Positions 8,186 to 16,309 are shown, counted from the first letter of the stretch. The stretch is 42,296 nucleotides of DNA from Comamonadaceae bacterium (GCA_947485165.1 CANKRG010000013.1:1-42296), one strand, 5' to 3'. The notes: generated by a model from the letters alone, not told the origin. Numbers and translations are program-made.

Positions 8186-8806
8186 TTAAGCGATTTTTGG
8201 AGCCCGAATCGCAGTTTTTGGCCTAAACGCCTTGCACACCGCGTCATTCGTTTCCATATACGGCCCACCAATTAAGTCAACGCAGTAGGGCACAGCCGCA
8301 AATATCCCGGCCACGGCTTGTGAACCATCGGCGTTTTTCAGCCCTTCCAACGTTTCGGCAATCGCCTTGGGCTGCCCGGGCAGGTTGATGATCAGGCTGT
8401 TGCCACGAATCACCGCCACCTGCCGCGACAAAATCGCCGTCGGTACAAATTTCAGGCTGATCTGCCGCATCTGCTCCCCAAACCCCGGCATCTCCTTGTC
8501 CGCCACCGCCAGCGTCGCCTCCGGCGTCACGTCCCGCAGCGCCGGCCCCGTGCCGCCCGTGGTCAGCACCAGTGAACAACCCAAATCGACCAGTTCCACC
8601 AAAGTCGCGCTGATTTTGGCCGTTTCATCCGGAATCAGCCGAGGTTCAAAGGTGATCGTGTTTTGCAACGCCGCCGTCAGCCAGCTTTGCAGCGCAGGCA
8701 AGCCTTTGTCCTCATACACCCCCGTAGAAGCGCGGTCGCTGATGGAGACGATGCCGATTTTGATGGGGTCGTGTGGGTTACCTGTGGAAGAGGATGACGC
8801 TATCAT
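8186..8806 (-). CDS. mog: Molybdopterin adenylyltransferase (Mog/MogA type)
   Basis: Adenylylates molybdopterin before molybdenum insertion in cofactor synthesis. Visible are IGIVSISDRASTGVYEDKG near the N-terminus and TTGGTGPALRDVTPEAT, the nucleotide/cofactor-binding loop. There is also a NLPGQPKAI segment typical of MogA. I chose ATG 8806 (206 residues) because the family usually starts close before the KIGIVSISDR segment. The longer frame from 8839 would begin at the edge of a dispersed repeat and lacks support. It is convergent with cysE and downstream of darP on the same strand. No other moa/moe genes are in the window. Confidence 0.88.
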   Translation of the reverse strand: MIASSSSTGNPHDPIKIGIVSISDRASTGVYEDKGLPALQSWLTAALQNTITFEPRLIPDETAKISATLVELVDLGCSLVLTTGGTGPALRDVTPEATLAVADKEMPGFGEQMRQISLKFVPTAILSRQVAVIRGNSLIINLPGQPKAIAETLEGLKNADGSQAVAGIFAAVPYCVDLIGGPYMETNDAVCKAFRPKTAIRAPKIA

Positions 8807-8839
8807 TTTAGGATTAATTTTTAAGGGATAAATTGGCAT

Positions 8840-8883
8840 CTAGTCGGCGTATTTATTGCCTAAAGTGCTATGAAATTAATAGT
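8840..8883 (-). repeat. Dispersed palindromic repeat, intergenic copy
   Basis: On the minus strand: CTATTAATTTCATAGC, ACTTTAGGCAATAAATACGCC in two adjoining blocks, then GACTAG. It fills most of the gap between darP (stop at 8906) and mog (start at 8806). The copy inside the BaiN gene (14368-14417) shares CTATTAATTTCATAGC exactly. Confidence 0.9.
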
Positions 8884-8905
8884 AATTCGGAGCTAAAAAG
8901 AAGAT

Positions 8906-9538
8906 TTACTCCACCGAATCATCCCTATCCTCATACTCCAACCCCTCGCGCACCAGCAAGAAAATCTCTCTATACGCACGTCCTTGGCGGTGCGGCGTGC
9001 CGGCGGGGGCTTTGACCATGGCTTCTTGGTCTTTGCGGGCTTGGCGGATGAGGGCGCGGAGTTGCTGGGTGTCGGTTTCGGGCTTGATGCCTATCCAGCG
9101 CTGGAAGGCGTCGTCGTTGGCGATCAAGTCGTCGCGCCACTTTTCGGCCACGTGCAGGGCCATTTTGTCGGCGGCGGAGCCGGTGGTTTTGTTGACGATG
9201 GCTGCTTTGGCGGACGCTATCATTTCGGGCTCCAGCTTGCGCATCAGCTTGCCGACAAACTGCATCTGGCGGCGGCGGCCTTCAAAGTTGGTGATGCGGC
9301 GGGTCTCGGCCAGGGCGTCCAAGAGTTTTTCGCCCAAGCCGATGGCTTCCAGCTGGTCGGCGCTGAGGATCAGCAGGCTCTCGCCCAAGGCTTGCAGCTC
9401 GTCGCTTTCGCGTTTGTCGTCGGTGCGGCTGGTTTCGTGCCTACCTTTCATCTCGCGTTTGAGCTCTAGGTCAACCGCGCTGTCCTCCGCGACAAAATGC
9501 CCGTTGACGTAATAACCTTTTTTAAATTTTCCTGCCAT
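8906..9538 (-). CDS. darP: Ribosome-associated protein DarP (YjgA, DUF615)
   Basis: A 210-residue protein of the YjgA/DUF615 family, which binds late 50S subunit precursors and promotes 23S rRNA maturation. Characteristic segments are SKTDDKRESDELQALG-like (here TSRTDDKRESDELQALG), ALAETRRITNFEGRRRQMQF and GKLMRKLEPE. The C-terminus is rich in Asp and Glu. I chose ATG 9538 (MAGKFKKGYY). The frame can extend to 9571, but those 11 codons lie in the divergent promoter region with pmbA. It is on the opposite strand from pmbA; the darP-pmbA divergent pairing is a common arrangement in betaproteobacteria as I remember it. Confidence 0.9.
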   Translation of the reverse strand: MAGKFKKGYYVNGHFVAEDSAVDLELKREMKGRHETSRTDDKRESDELQALGESLLILSADQLEAIGLGEKLLDALAETRRITNFEGRRRQMQFVGKLMRKLEPEMIASAKAAIVNKTTGSAADKMALHVAEKWRDDLIANDDAFQRWIGIKPETDTQQLRALIRQARKDQEAMVKAPAGTPHRQGRAYREIFLLVREGLEYEDRDDSVE

Positions 9539-9590
9539 GATTGCGTTTTTCTCTGATGTCTGAGTAAGCAAGTATCATAAGCGCTTGAAC

Positions 9591-11015
9591 ATGAATAAAC
9601 CAATGAAAAACACCTCTTTGAAGTCCTCCCTAAGCTCTAAATCCGACACAAAATCCACAGGATTTGCTTATTCCCGTCCTTTTTTTGAAGATTTGGTAGA
9701 CAGCGCCATCGCCCACGCCAAGAAAATCGGCGCGACGGATGCGGGAGCTGATGCGTCTGAGGGCTGCGGTTTGAGCGTCTCGGTGCGCAAAGGTGAGCTA
9801 GAAAACGTGGAGCGCAACCGCGACAAATCATTGGGCGTGACGGTGTATGTGGGACAGCGACGCGGCAACGCCAGCACGTCTGATTTCTCCAAAGCCGCCA
9901 TTGAACGCACCGTGCAAGCCGCGTTCGACATTGCCCGTTTCACAGCAGAAGACCCGTTTGCGGCGCTGCCAGATGAAGCCGATATCGCCACCGAAGCCGA
10001 AATTGCCGCCATCAATTTAGACCTGTTTCACCCCTGGGCGGTGACGAGCGAGCAAGCCGCTGTGCTGGCGCTGGAGTGCGAAGCTGCGGCCTTGAGCACC
10101 AGCAAAAGATTCATCACCAACAGCGAAGGCGCGGGTGTCTCGGCCCAGCAAAGCCACTTTTTCAGCGCGCACACGCACGGGTTTCGCGGCGGCTATGCCA
10201 GTTCACGGCAGTCGATGTCGGTGTCCCCCATCGCGGGTCGTGGCGATGACATGCAGCGCGACGGCTGGTACAGCACGGCACGCAATATTGACGATTTGGC
10301 ATCTGCCCAAGCCATTGGCCGCTACGCCGCGCAGCGTGCGCTGAGTCGCCTGAAGTCGCGCAAAATCCCCACAACCGAATGCCCCGTGTTGTTTGAATCG
10401 CCCGTAGCCGGCGGTTTGCTGGGCGGATTGGTCAATGCCATCAGCGGTGGGGCTTTATACCGTAAGAGCTCGTTTTTGCTCGATTCACTGGGCAAGCAGG
10501 TGCTGCCCAAACACATCAACGTGATAGACGACCCGTTTGTCGTGCGCGGCAACGGCAGCTCACCGTTTGACGATGAAGGCGTGCGCGTCAAAGCGCGGCA
10601 AGTCATCACATCTGGCATCGTCGAAGGCTACTTTTTAGGCAGCTACAGCGCCCGTAAATTGGGCATGAAAACGACAGGCAATGCGGGTGGATCGCACAAT
10701 TTAACCATGACGTCCACCCGAACCAAGGTGGGTGATGATTTGGACGAAATGCTGCGCAAGCTCGGAACTGGCTTGTTCGTCACCGAGCTGATGGGCTCAG
10801 GCGTGAACGGCGTGACGGGCGACTATTCACGCGGTGCCAGCGGTTTTTGGGTGGAAAACGGCGTGATCGCCTTCCCCGTGCATGAAATCACCATCGCGGG
10901 TAACTTCAAAACCATGCTGAAAGGCATAAAGGCTGTGGGGGCGGATACCTATGTGTCGGGCTCGAAAACGATGGGTTCGGTGTTGTTGAACCGCATGAAA
11001 GTCGCGGGGAGTTGA
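9591..11015 (+). CDS. pmbA: Metalloprotease subunit PmbA (TldE)
   Basis: A 474-residue TldD/PmbA-family protein. With TldD it forms a protease that degrades unfolded peptides and matures microcin B17 and similar peptides; PmbA itself lacks the catalytic HExxxH. The sequence shows the family segments SVRKGELENVERNRDKSLG, SVSPIAGRGDDMQRDGWYS, the MKTTGNAGGSHNLTM region and a C-terminal SGFWVENGVIAFPVHEITIA. I chose ATG 9591 rather than TTG 9585. A low-complexity Ser/Lys leader of about 25 residues precedes the conserved domain. tldD is not in the window. No ribosomal peptide cluster is nearby, so a general housekeeping role is likely. Confidence 0.93.
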   Translation: MNKPMKNTSLKSSLSSKSDTKSTGFAYSRPFFEDLVDSAIAHAKKIGATDAGADASEGCGLSVSVRKGELENVERNRDKSLGVTVYVGQRRGNASTSDFSKAAIERTVQAAFDIARFTAEDPFAALPDEADIATEAEIAAINLDLFHPWAVTSEQAAVLALECEAAALSTSKRFITNSEGAGVSAQQSHFFSAHTHGFRGGYASSRQSMSVSPIAGRGDDMQRDGWYSTARNIDDLASAQAIGRYAAQRALSRLKSRKIPTTECPVLFESPVAGGLLGGLVNAISGGALYRKSSFLLDSLGKQVLPKHINVIDDPFVVRGNGSSPFDDEGVRVKARQVITSGIVEGYFLGSYSARKLGMKTTGNAGGSHNLTMTSTRTKVGDDLDEMLRKLGTGLFVTELMGSGVNGVTGDYSRGASGFWVENGVIAFPVHEITIAGNFKTMLKGIKAVGADTYVSGSKTMGSVLLNRMKVAGS

Positions 11016-11052
11016 TTTACGGCAAGTAAACAACGAATAAAGCGTCTTTTTA

Positions 11053-11074
11053 TGCGTCTTATCCTACAGACGCA
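11053..11074 (+). promoter_or_regulatory. Hairpin downstream of pmbA
   Basis: TGCGTCT (11053-11059) and AGACGCA (11068-11074) form a perfect 7-bp stem around TATCCTAC. A second GCGTC lies just upstream (11042-11047 region). No T tract follows, so it is not a classical terminator on this strand. It could be a weak REP-like unit or an operator. Confidence 0.35.
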
Positions 11075-11124
11075 GCGCCGTGACGGTTCTAGATTGGCAG
11101 TTTGGAATCAATGGCGTTTTCAAC

Positions 11125-11594
11125 ATGACATACAAAGATTACTGCGCTGTGCTGGGCGTACAGCGAGACGCTGACGCAGATCAGATCAAAAAAGCGTATC
11201 GCAAATTGGCGCGTCAGTATCACCCTGATGTGTCCAAAGAGCCCAACGCCGAAGCGCAATTCAAAGAAGCGGGCGAAGCCTACGCCACGTTAAAGATACT
11301 GAAAAGCGCGCGGCGTATGACCAACTTGGCAAACAACCCATAGGCGAGGAATTCTCTCCGCCACTGCCACCCGCGCCATCCCAATCACCGCTGATGTTTG
11401 AGCGCTTGTTCAGTGCCGAGTGGGTAACGCCGCTGCGCGAAGTGGGCAAGATGCGGGCAGATTACGATTTGAACCTGCTCACGGTGGCCATGCTGCTGAG
11501 TCATCTCAATCGCATCGAAGTGCTAGAGCGAAAAGTACGAAGTATGCAGGCACACATGCCTACGCATTGGGATTATTCGCTAGCACCAGATTGA
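11125..11594 (+). pseudogene. Degraded cbpA/cbpM: frameshifted J-domain joined to a CbpM-like C-terminus
   Basis: ATG 11125 begins a typical CbpA J-domain ([23 protein letters not shown] at residues 33-35, [11 protein letters not shown] to residue 57). At about 11293-11296 one base is missing. Moving to the +1 frame continues as [20 protein letters not shown], the normal end of a CbpA J-domain. The second frame then runs to TGA 11594. It passes through a short Pro-rich stretch into VGKMRADYDLNLLTVAMLL and IEVLERKVRSM, which resemble the C-terminal helices of the CbpM modulator. The substrate-binding domains of CbpA and the N-terminus of CbpM are absent, so an internal deletion fused the two. 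J-domain identity is firm; CbpM identity is tentative. A short J-domain peptide could still be translated. Confidence 0.72.
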
Positions 11595-11614
11595 ATCATT
11601 AGACTCAATGATTC
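11593..11614. terminator. Hairpin between convergent cbpM remnant and yqeY
   Basis: GAATCATT (11593-11600) and AATGATTC (11607-11614) form a perfect 8-bp stem with loop AGACTC. It fills the space between the two convergent stop codons. No clear T tract is present on either strand, so termination activity is only a possibility. Confidence 0.45.
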
Positions 11615-12061
11615 TCAGTTTGCCAGCGCAGCCTTCACCGCTGCAGAGACTTGCCCCATCTCAGCCTTGCCCGCCAATTGCGCTTTGGCCGCGCCCATGA
11701 CTTTGCCCATGTCGCCAGGGCCTGCAGCACCTAGTGTGGCGACGATGGCTTTCACGGCGGCCAGCACTTCATCAGATGTCATACGCACTGGCAAGTAGCC
11801 TTGAAGCACAGTGATTTCGGTTGCTTCTTTGTCGGCCATGTCTTTGCGGTCGGCTTTGGTGAAAGCGTCAATGCTGTCTTTGCGCTGCTTGATCATTTTG
11901 TCGATGATGGCGATGACCATGGTGTCGTCCAAAACGACGCGTTCGTCCACTTCTTTTTGCTTGCAGGCAGACAAGAGCAGGCGAATCGTGCCCAAGCGCT
12001 CAGCGTCTTTGGCGCGCATGGCGGTTTTCATGTCTTCGGTGATTTGTTCTTTGAGTAACAT
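11615..12061 (-). CDS. yqeY: GatB/YqeY domain protein
   Basis: A 148-residue protein of the YqeY family, which shares the tRNA-binding tail domain of the amidotransferase subunit GatB. Its exact role is unsettled. The family N-terminus (LKEQITEDMKTAMRAKD), RLGTIRLLLSACKQKEVDER and ITVLQGYLPVRMTSDEV are visible. The C-terminal Ala-rich helix region GAAGPGDMGKVMGAAKAQL is also present. It lies downstream of rpsU on the same strand, the usual order in proteobacteria, but a terminator separates them. dnaG, which often follows, is not here; the cbpA/cbpM remnant lies on the opposite strand instead. Confidence 0.92.
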   Translation of the reverse strand: MLLKEQITEDMKTAMRAKDAERLGTIRLLLSACKQKEVDERVVLDDTMVIAIIDKMIKQRKDSIDAFTKADRKDMADKEATEITVLQGYLPVRMTSDEVLAAVKAIVATLGAAGPGDMGKVMGAAKAQLAGKAEMGQVSAAVKAALAN

Positions 12062-12092
12062 TTTTATTCGTCCTTTGAATAGTCCATAAAGT

Positions 12093-12122
12093 AAAAAAGC
12101 CCGCAGATTAGATCGTGCGGGC
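12093..12122 (-). terminator. Rho-independent terminator of rpsU
   Basis: On the minus strand GCCCGCA (12122-12116), a 10-base loop, TGCGGGC (12105-12099), then six T. It starts 26 bases after the rpsU stop. It separates rpsU from yqeY and would limit read-through to yqeY. Confidence 0.9.
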
Positions 12123-12148
12123 TTGTTTTGTGCTCGAAAGCTGTACGA

Positions 12149-12361
12149 TTAGTACATTTTCTTAGGCAACTGCATAGAGCGAATACGCTTGTAGTTGCGC
12201 TTGACAGCAGCAGATTTTTTACGCTTACGCTCTGTTGTTGGCTTCTCGTAAAACTCACGAGCGCGCAGGTCAGTCAATAGACCCAATTTCTCGATCTGGC
12301 GCTTAAAGCGGCGCAGTGCAACATCAAACGGCTCATTCTCTTTTAAACGGATAGTGGTCAT
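12149..12361 (-). CDS. rpsU: Ribosomal protein S21
   Basis: A 70-residue small-subunit protein needed for base pairing of mRNA with the 16S 3' end. The sequence [20 protein letters not shown], ending in [10 protein letters not shown], is diagnostic, and length is normal for Burkholderiales. The open frame extends further upstream to 12850, but that extension is not S21-like and runs through the opposite-strand permease. ATG at 12361 is therefore the start. The leader contains two palindromes: TATTTTC/GAAAATA around 12369-12383, and CCCCGCGCGGGG at 12406-12417. Divergent from the permease gene. Confidence 0.97.
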   Translation of the reverse strand: MTTIRLKENEPFDVALRRFKRQIEKLGLLTDLRAREFYEKPTTERKRKKSAAVKRNYKRIRSMQLPKKMY

Positions 12362-12368
12362 GAAAAAA

Positions 12369-12417
12369 TATTTTCCGAAAATAATTTGCGCTGGGAAGAT
12401 CGTGGCCCCGCGCGGGG
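12369..12417 (-). promoter_or_regulatory. Paired palindromes in the rpsU leader
   Basis: A 12-bp perfect palindrome CCCCGCGCGGGG (12406-12417) lies about 45 bases before the rpsU start. TATTTTC-C-GAAAATA (12369-12383) lies right before it and includes the only GGA able to act as a weak Shine-Dalgarno sequence (12374-12376 on the minus strand). They could control S21 translation. The remainder of the 177 bp divergent gap to 12538 shows no clear promoter. Confidence 0.35.
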
Positions 12418-12538
12418 TATTTGTTGCTACACAGAACAATGGCTCATGAGTGCAGCAGTAAAGTCTAGGATTATACCCATTTTTCGTTTGCATTTGTCGC
12501 TGCCACTCAGGCGTGTAGATTTCGTGGTTCATTTTCAT

Positions 12539-13566
12539 ATGACTACTGAAAACATCGTTAAAACAAACACGCTCACAGCGCCAGAAATCTACTCTTACAT
12601 TCTGGCGGCGATAGCGCTTTTCCTCGTTGTGAAATTCAGCATGCTGGTTGCCTTGTTTTCGGGTTTGCTGGTGTATTCCCTGGCCCATTTGCTGATGCCT
12701 ACGATTGAAAAGCGCTACAGCAGCACGCAAGCGCGTACGATTGCCGTGGTGATGTTGTCGTCGTTGATTATTTTGTTCATCAGTGCCGGCATTTGGGCTG
12801 TCGTGATTTTTTTGCGAAGTGATGCGAGCAATCTTCAACACGTGCTGCAAAAGCTGGCCGACATGATTGAAGGTTCGCGTGACCAGCTCCCATTATGGGT
12901 CAGCACCAATTTGCCCGACGGCGTCGTTGCGCTGCGCGAGTGGTTGACCGAATGGCTGCGTGAACATTCTGCAGAAGCAAAAGGCTTAAGTAAAGAGGCA
13001 GGTCATGTCGTCTTGCGACTCGTTTTAGGCATGATCATTGGCAGCATGGTTGCCCTGCAAGACGCGACGACAGAAGACAACTATCGCCCTTTTGCCAAAA
13101 CTATGCTGGACGGCATTGTCAATTTGAACCTGATGTTCAGCAAAATAGTCTATTCCCAAGTGCGCATTTCGCTGATAAATACCGCTTTCACCGCGATTTA
13201 TTTGTTGGTGATTTTGCCAATGGCAGGCGTGCATTTGCCCTTGACCAAAAGCATGATCGCCATCACCTTTTTGGTGGGCTTGATTCCTGTGGTAGGTAAT
13301 ATTGTGTCGAACACCGTTATCGTTATCGTCGGGCTCTCGCACTCGCTACATATAGCCGTGGCGTCGCTGGTTTTTATGGTCGTGATTCACAAACTGGAAT
13401 ACTTCTTAAACGCCCGCATCATCGGCTGCAAATCAACGCCCGCGCATGGGAAATATTGACCGCTATTTTGGTGATGGAAACGCTGTTTGGCATGCCGGGC
13501 TTGGTGGCTGCGCCAGTGTTTTATGCGTATGTCAAGTAGGAGTTGATGGATCGAGAGTTGGTTTAA
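12539..13566 (+). pseudogene. AI-2E/PerM-type membrane permease, frameshifted near the C-terminus
   Basis: ATG 12539 begins a polytopic membrane protein of the AI-2E transporter (PerM/YdiK) family. Hydrophobic spans lie at about residues 17-45, 65-90, 155-175, 200-225 and 240-285. FLVGLIPVVGNIVSNTVIVI and HKLEYFLNARIIG are typical of the family. At about 13426-13433 one base is missing: the frame stops at TGA 13457-13459 after a foreign tail. The next frame continues as QINARAWEILTAILVME and LFGMPGLVAAPVFYAYVK, the expected ending. That ends at TAG 13537-13539, after which the same frame reads ELMDRELV to TAA 13566, so the TAG is probably also a mutation. Loss of the last span would probably damage function; a sequencing error could explain the frameshift. 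The substrate is unknown. Confidence 0.75.
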
Positions 13567-14879
13567 TCTGTCGTCGCCTCAAGTGTTTTGGGCTTCAACC
13601 CTTGCGCCAAACCTTGCGCGCAAGCAAACGCACTCGCCCAGGCCCACTGGAAGTTGTAGCCACCCAGCCAGCCGGTCACGTCCAGCACCTCGCCAATGAA
13701 ATACAGCCCAGACTGCTTGGATTCCATGGTTTGCGAAGACACATCCCGCGTATCGACTCCACCCAGCGTGACTTCGGCTTTTTTGTAGCCTTCCGTACCC
13801 GTAGGCGTCAGCTCCCAGTTTGACAGCCGCTGCGCCAATTGCGTCAAGGCTTTGTCAGGTACGTCGCTCATGGGGCGCTGCAAGGTGGTGTCGGTGCTGG
13901 TCCAAGCGTCGGCTAGGCGTGAAGGGACAAGGTTAGCTAACTCGTTAGCCACCAATTTGTGGGAGCGTGCCTTGGATTGCTGTAAGAGCGCTAAAACGTC
14001 TGTATTTGGTGTTAAATTAAGTTTAATGGTGCCGTTCTCACGCCAAAAGCTTGAAATTTGCAAAACAGCGGGGCCGCTCAAGCCTTTGTGCGTGAAGAGT
14101 AAATCTTCTGAAAATGCGGCTTTTTCGTTTGACTTAGACTTTTTAGTGCCGGTTTCGATGACGACTGGCAACGCCAAACCAGCCAAGTTTGCGTAAGGCA
14201 ACCAAGCATCGCCGTCAAAAGTCAGCGGTACCAGGGCAGGGCGTGGCTCGACCATGCGCAGGTTGAACTGTTTGGCAACCCTGTAGCCAAAATCCGTCGC
14301 GCCAATCTTCGGGATGGACAATCCACCAGTGGCGATGACGATGTTTGGGGTTTTTATGACGCCTTGATTGCTATTAATTTCATAGCGGTTTAAGCAGTTA
14401 ATACGTGGTCTAGAGCCGAAAATTGAACTATTTTCGGGTGGTTCATCTGGATTTTCAGTAATTTCCCGAAGGTTTTGCACTTGGCACGGCTGCCAGCGCT
14501 GCACGCCGCCGGCCTCACATTCTTTGAGCAACATGTCGATCAAATCCTGTGCTGAGTTGTCGCAAAACAGCTGGCCTTTGTGTTTTTCATGGTGAGCAAT
14601 GCCGTGCTTGTTCATCAGCGCGATGAAGTCGCGCGGGGTGTAGCGGGAGAGGGCGCTGCGGCAAAAATGTGGGTTTTCGCTCAGAAAATTTGCGGGGCTA
14701 ACGTCTTTGTTGGTGAAGTTGGCGCGTCCACCGCCAGAAATACGGATTTTTTCAGCCACTTTTTCGCTGTGGTCAATGAGCAAAACTTTCAAACCTGCCT
14801 GTCCAGCCATGCCCGCACAGAACAAGCCAGCGGCACCTGCGCCTATGATGACAACGTCGAATTGGTGCGGAGTGGTCAT
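13563..14879 (-). CDS. BaiN/HI0933-type FAD flavoprotein (NAD(P)/FAD-dependent oxidoreductase)
   Basis: A 438-residue flavoprotein with a Rossmann FAD motif GAGAAG at 13-18, the family motif SGGGRANFTN at 48-57, and ATGGLSIPKIGATDFGY after the first third. The C-terminal FAD-closing segment GWLGGYNFQWAWASAFA is also present. Relatives are annotated as HI0933-like or BaiN-like; their physiological substrate is not settled. Residues around 153-172 (RPRINCLNRYEINSN) come from a dispersed palindromic repeat and look like an insertion just before the conserved IVIATGG strand. Its stop overlaps the convergent permease pseudogene by four bases. dadA lies 47 bp upstream on the same strand. Confidence 0.85.
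   Translation of the reverse strand: MTTPHQFDVVIIGAGAAGLFCAGMAGQAGLKVLLIDHSEKVAEKIRISGGGRANFTNKDVSPANFLSENPHFCRSALSRYTPRDFIALMNKHGIAHHEKHKGQLFCDNSAQDLIDMLLKECEAGGVQRWQPCQVQNLREITENPDEPPENSSIFGSRPRINCLNRYEINSNQGVIKTPNIVIATGGLSIPKIGATDFGYRVAKQFNLRMVEPRPALVPLTFDGDAWLPYANLAGLALPVVIETGTKKSKSNEKAAFSEDLLFTHKGLSGPAVLQISSFWRENGTIKLNLTPNTDVLALLQQSKARSHKLVANELANLVPSRLADAWTSTDTTLQRPMSDVPDKALTQLAQRLSNWELTPTGTEGYKKAEVTLGGVDTRDVSSQTMESKQSGLYFIGEVLDVTGWLGGYNFQWAWASAFACAQGLAQGLKPKTLEATTD
14368..14417 (+). repeat. Dispersed palindromic repeat inside the BaiN-type gene
   Basis: TTGCTATTAATTTCATAGC, then GGTTTAAGCAGTTAATACG, then TGGTCTAGAGCC. The first block is identical to the intergenic copy at 8840-8883 read on the minus strand. 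In the host gene it encodes CLNRYEINSN; the same peptide frame occurs in the 8840-8883 copy. Confidence 0.85.
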
Positions 14880-14926
14880 AAAAATTCTTAAAAATCAATA
14901 AAAGTTGTTAAATATTCAAATTTTAG

Positions 14927-16195
14927 CTAAAAACGCTCAATCGTCATGCCGCTAACATCGACATCTGGCTGACGCTTAGCGATCAAATCTGCCAGTACCC
15001 GCGCACTCCCGCAGCTCAGAGCCCAGCCGCTGGAGCCATGCCCCAAATTCAGCCAAATATTCGGTATGCCACTGGCGCCTAAAACCGGTGGGCCGTCGGG
15101 CAGCATAGGGCGAGCGCCTTTCCATTCGGTCACGCTGGCGCCCATGTTGGAGATGTGTGCGGCACCTGGAAACCAGTCTTGCAGTACTTTGTACAGGGTT
15201 GAAATCGCGCTAACTTGCTTGTTATCTAGCGAACCGCCTATTTCAGCGCTGCCAGCGACGCGTACGCGGTTGCCCATGCGCGAAATCGCCACTTTGTAGT
15301 GCTCATCTATCAAGGCGCTGCGCGGCGCGTTGAGGTCTTCACGCACTTGCGCACTGATGGAGTAGCCGTAGACGGGGATGAGCGGCAGTTTACGTTGCAA
15401 GGGTTTTAAAATCGGTTTCATCAACTCCACGCTGGCCATGCCGGCGCACATGACGATGGCGTCGAAACTGCGTGGCTGGTCTTCATTTGCTATATTTAAT
15501 GTAGCGTTCTTGTTATATGATATTCCAGTTACATGTGTATTTAGTTCAAATTTAACGCCCAATTCTTGCGCCTCCGATTTGAGCAGCAAAGTAAACTCAC
15601 GGCAGTTTCCCACTGCATCACCGGGCATGTGGAGGGCGCCGAAAAAGTCATTGTCCGGGTTCAGGGCGGGCTCAATCAAACGCGCCTCTGGGGCGCTGAT
15701 TGTATGGAATGGCAAACCGCTTTCTTGCAGCGCCTGCAAGCTGGGTTGGATGAGTTCGGCGTCTTTTTCGCTGCGCAGCAACACCAACAGGCCCTCATTG
15801 CGTTCATACTCCAGTGCCAAATGCTCTGTGATGGCATGCAATCTGTCATGGCTATAGCTGGCCAGAGTCTGCATGCGGCTGCGGTTGGTGAGATAGGTAT
15901 CCAGCTTGCAGGCGCGGTGCCAGTGGCCGATCCAGGCCAGTTCGGCGCGGGTTAATGGAAGCTTGATCTTAACGGGCGCATGGCGACTGAACAGCTGCTT
16001 CAGCACTTGGCCGGGCATGCCCGGCATGGCCCACGGGGCGACGTAGCCCGGTGCGAGGATGCCGGCATTGGCAAAGCTGGACTCGACGGCAACGGCTGAG
16101 TTGCGCTCAAAAACGGTCACTTCGTGGCCATCACACGCCAGCTCGAAAGCTGTGGTGACGCCAATGACGCCTGCGCCAACTATGGCAATTTTCAT
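14927..16195 (-). CDS. dadA: D-amino acid dehydrogenase small subunit (DadA family)
   Basis: A 422-residue FAD-dependent dehydrogenase of the DadA type, which oxidises D-amino acids such as D-alanine and passes electrons to the respiratory chain at the inner membrane. The N-terminal dinucleotide motif is GAGVIG at 7-12, followed by ANAGILAPGYVAPWAMPGMP, typical of DadA. The C-terminal LNLGHGSSGWALSCGSARVL is the FAD-closing region. Length is normal (about 415-435). The gene is monocistronic or paired with the downstream flavoprotein. alr/dadX and lrp are not adjacent. Other D-amino-acid or glycine/proline dehydrogenases are related, so the exact substrate is not certain. Confidence 0.87.
   Translation of the reverse strand: MKIAIVGAGVIGVTTAFELACDGHEVTVFERNSAVAVESSFANAGILAPGYVAPWAMPGMPGQVLKQLFSRHAPVKIKLPLTRAELAWIGHWHRACKLDTYLTNRSRMQTLASYSHDRLHAITEHLALEYERNEGLLVLLRSEKDAELIQPSLQALQESGLPFHTISAPEARLIEPALNPDNDFFGALHMPGDAVGNCREFTLLLKSEAQELGVKFELNTHVTGISYNKNATLNIANEDQPRSFDAIVMCAGMASVELMKPILKPLQRKLPLIPVYGYSISAQVREDLNAPRSALIDEHYKVAISRMGNRVRVAGSAEIGGSLDNKQVSAISTLYKVLQDWFPGAAHISNMGASVTEWKGARPMLPDGPPVLGASGIPNIWLNLGHGSSGWALSCGSARVLADLIAKRQPDVDVSGMTIERF
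15484..15520 (+). repeat. Partial dispersed-repeat-like segment in dadA
   Basis: TTTGCTATATTTAATGTAGC followed by GTTCTTG resembles the left half (CTATTAATTTCATAGC and spacer) of the repeat family but lacks the GGCAATAAATACGCC core. It could be a decayed copy or an AT-rich coincidence. Confidence 0.3.
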
Positions 16196-16309
16196 GGATA
16201 AATGCGGTATTTCTGGACGGAATATGAGGGGAGCGCGCGGCGAAAAGTGAATGCCTTGCTTGGATTGTCGATATTATCGTTGATAGAGGAGCGGTACAGG
16301 GTGCCATGC

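Noticed and set aside
8833-9015. Short plus-strand open frame across the repeat at 8840 and the darP 3' end
   Set aside because: It arises from the repeat sequence and antisense darP; no support as a gene.
11280-11310. Programmed frameshift in the J-domain gene
   Set aside because: No strong slippery sequence or downstream structure is evident, and the product lacks most of CbpA. Decay is simpler.
12362-12850. 163-codon N-terminal extension of rpsU
   Set aside because: S21 is normally 70 residues and starts MTTIRLKE. The extension is antisense to the permease gene.
13446-13823. Open frame of 125 codons after the permease frameshift
   Set aside because: It lies opposite the BaiN-type gene and in a third frame. 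The permease C-terminus continues in a different frame, and the codons do not resemble any family.
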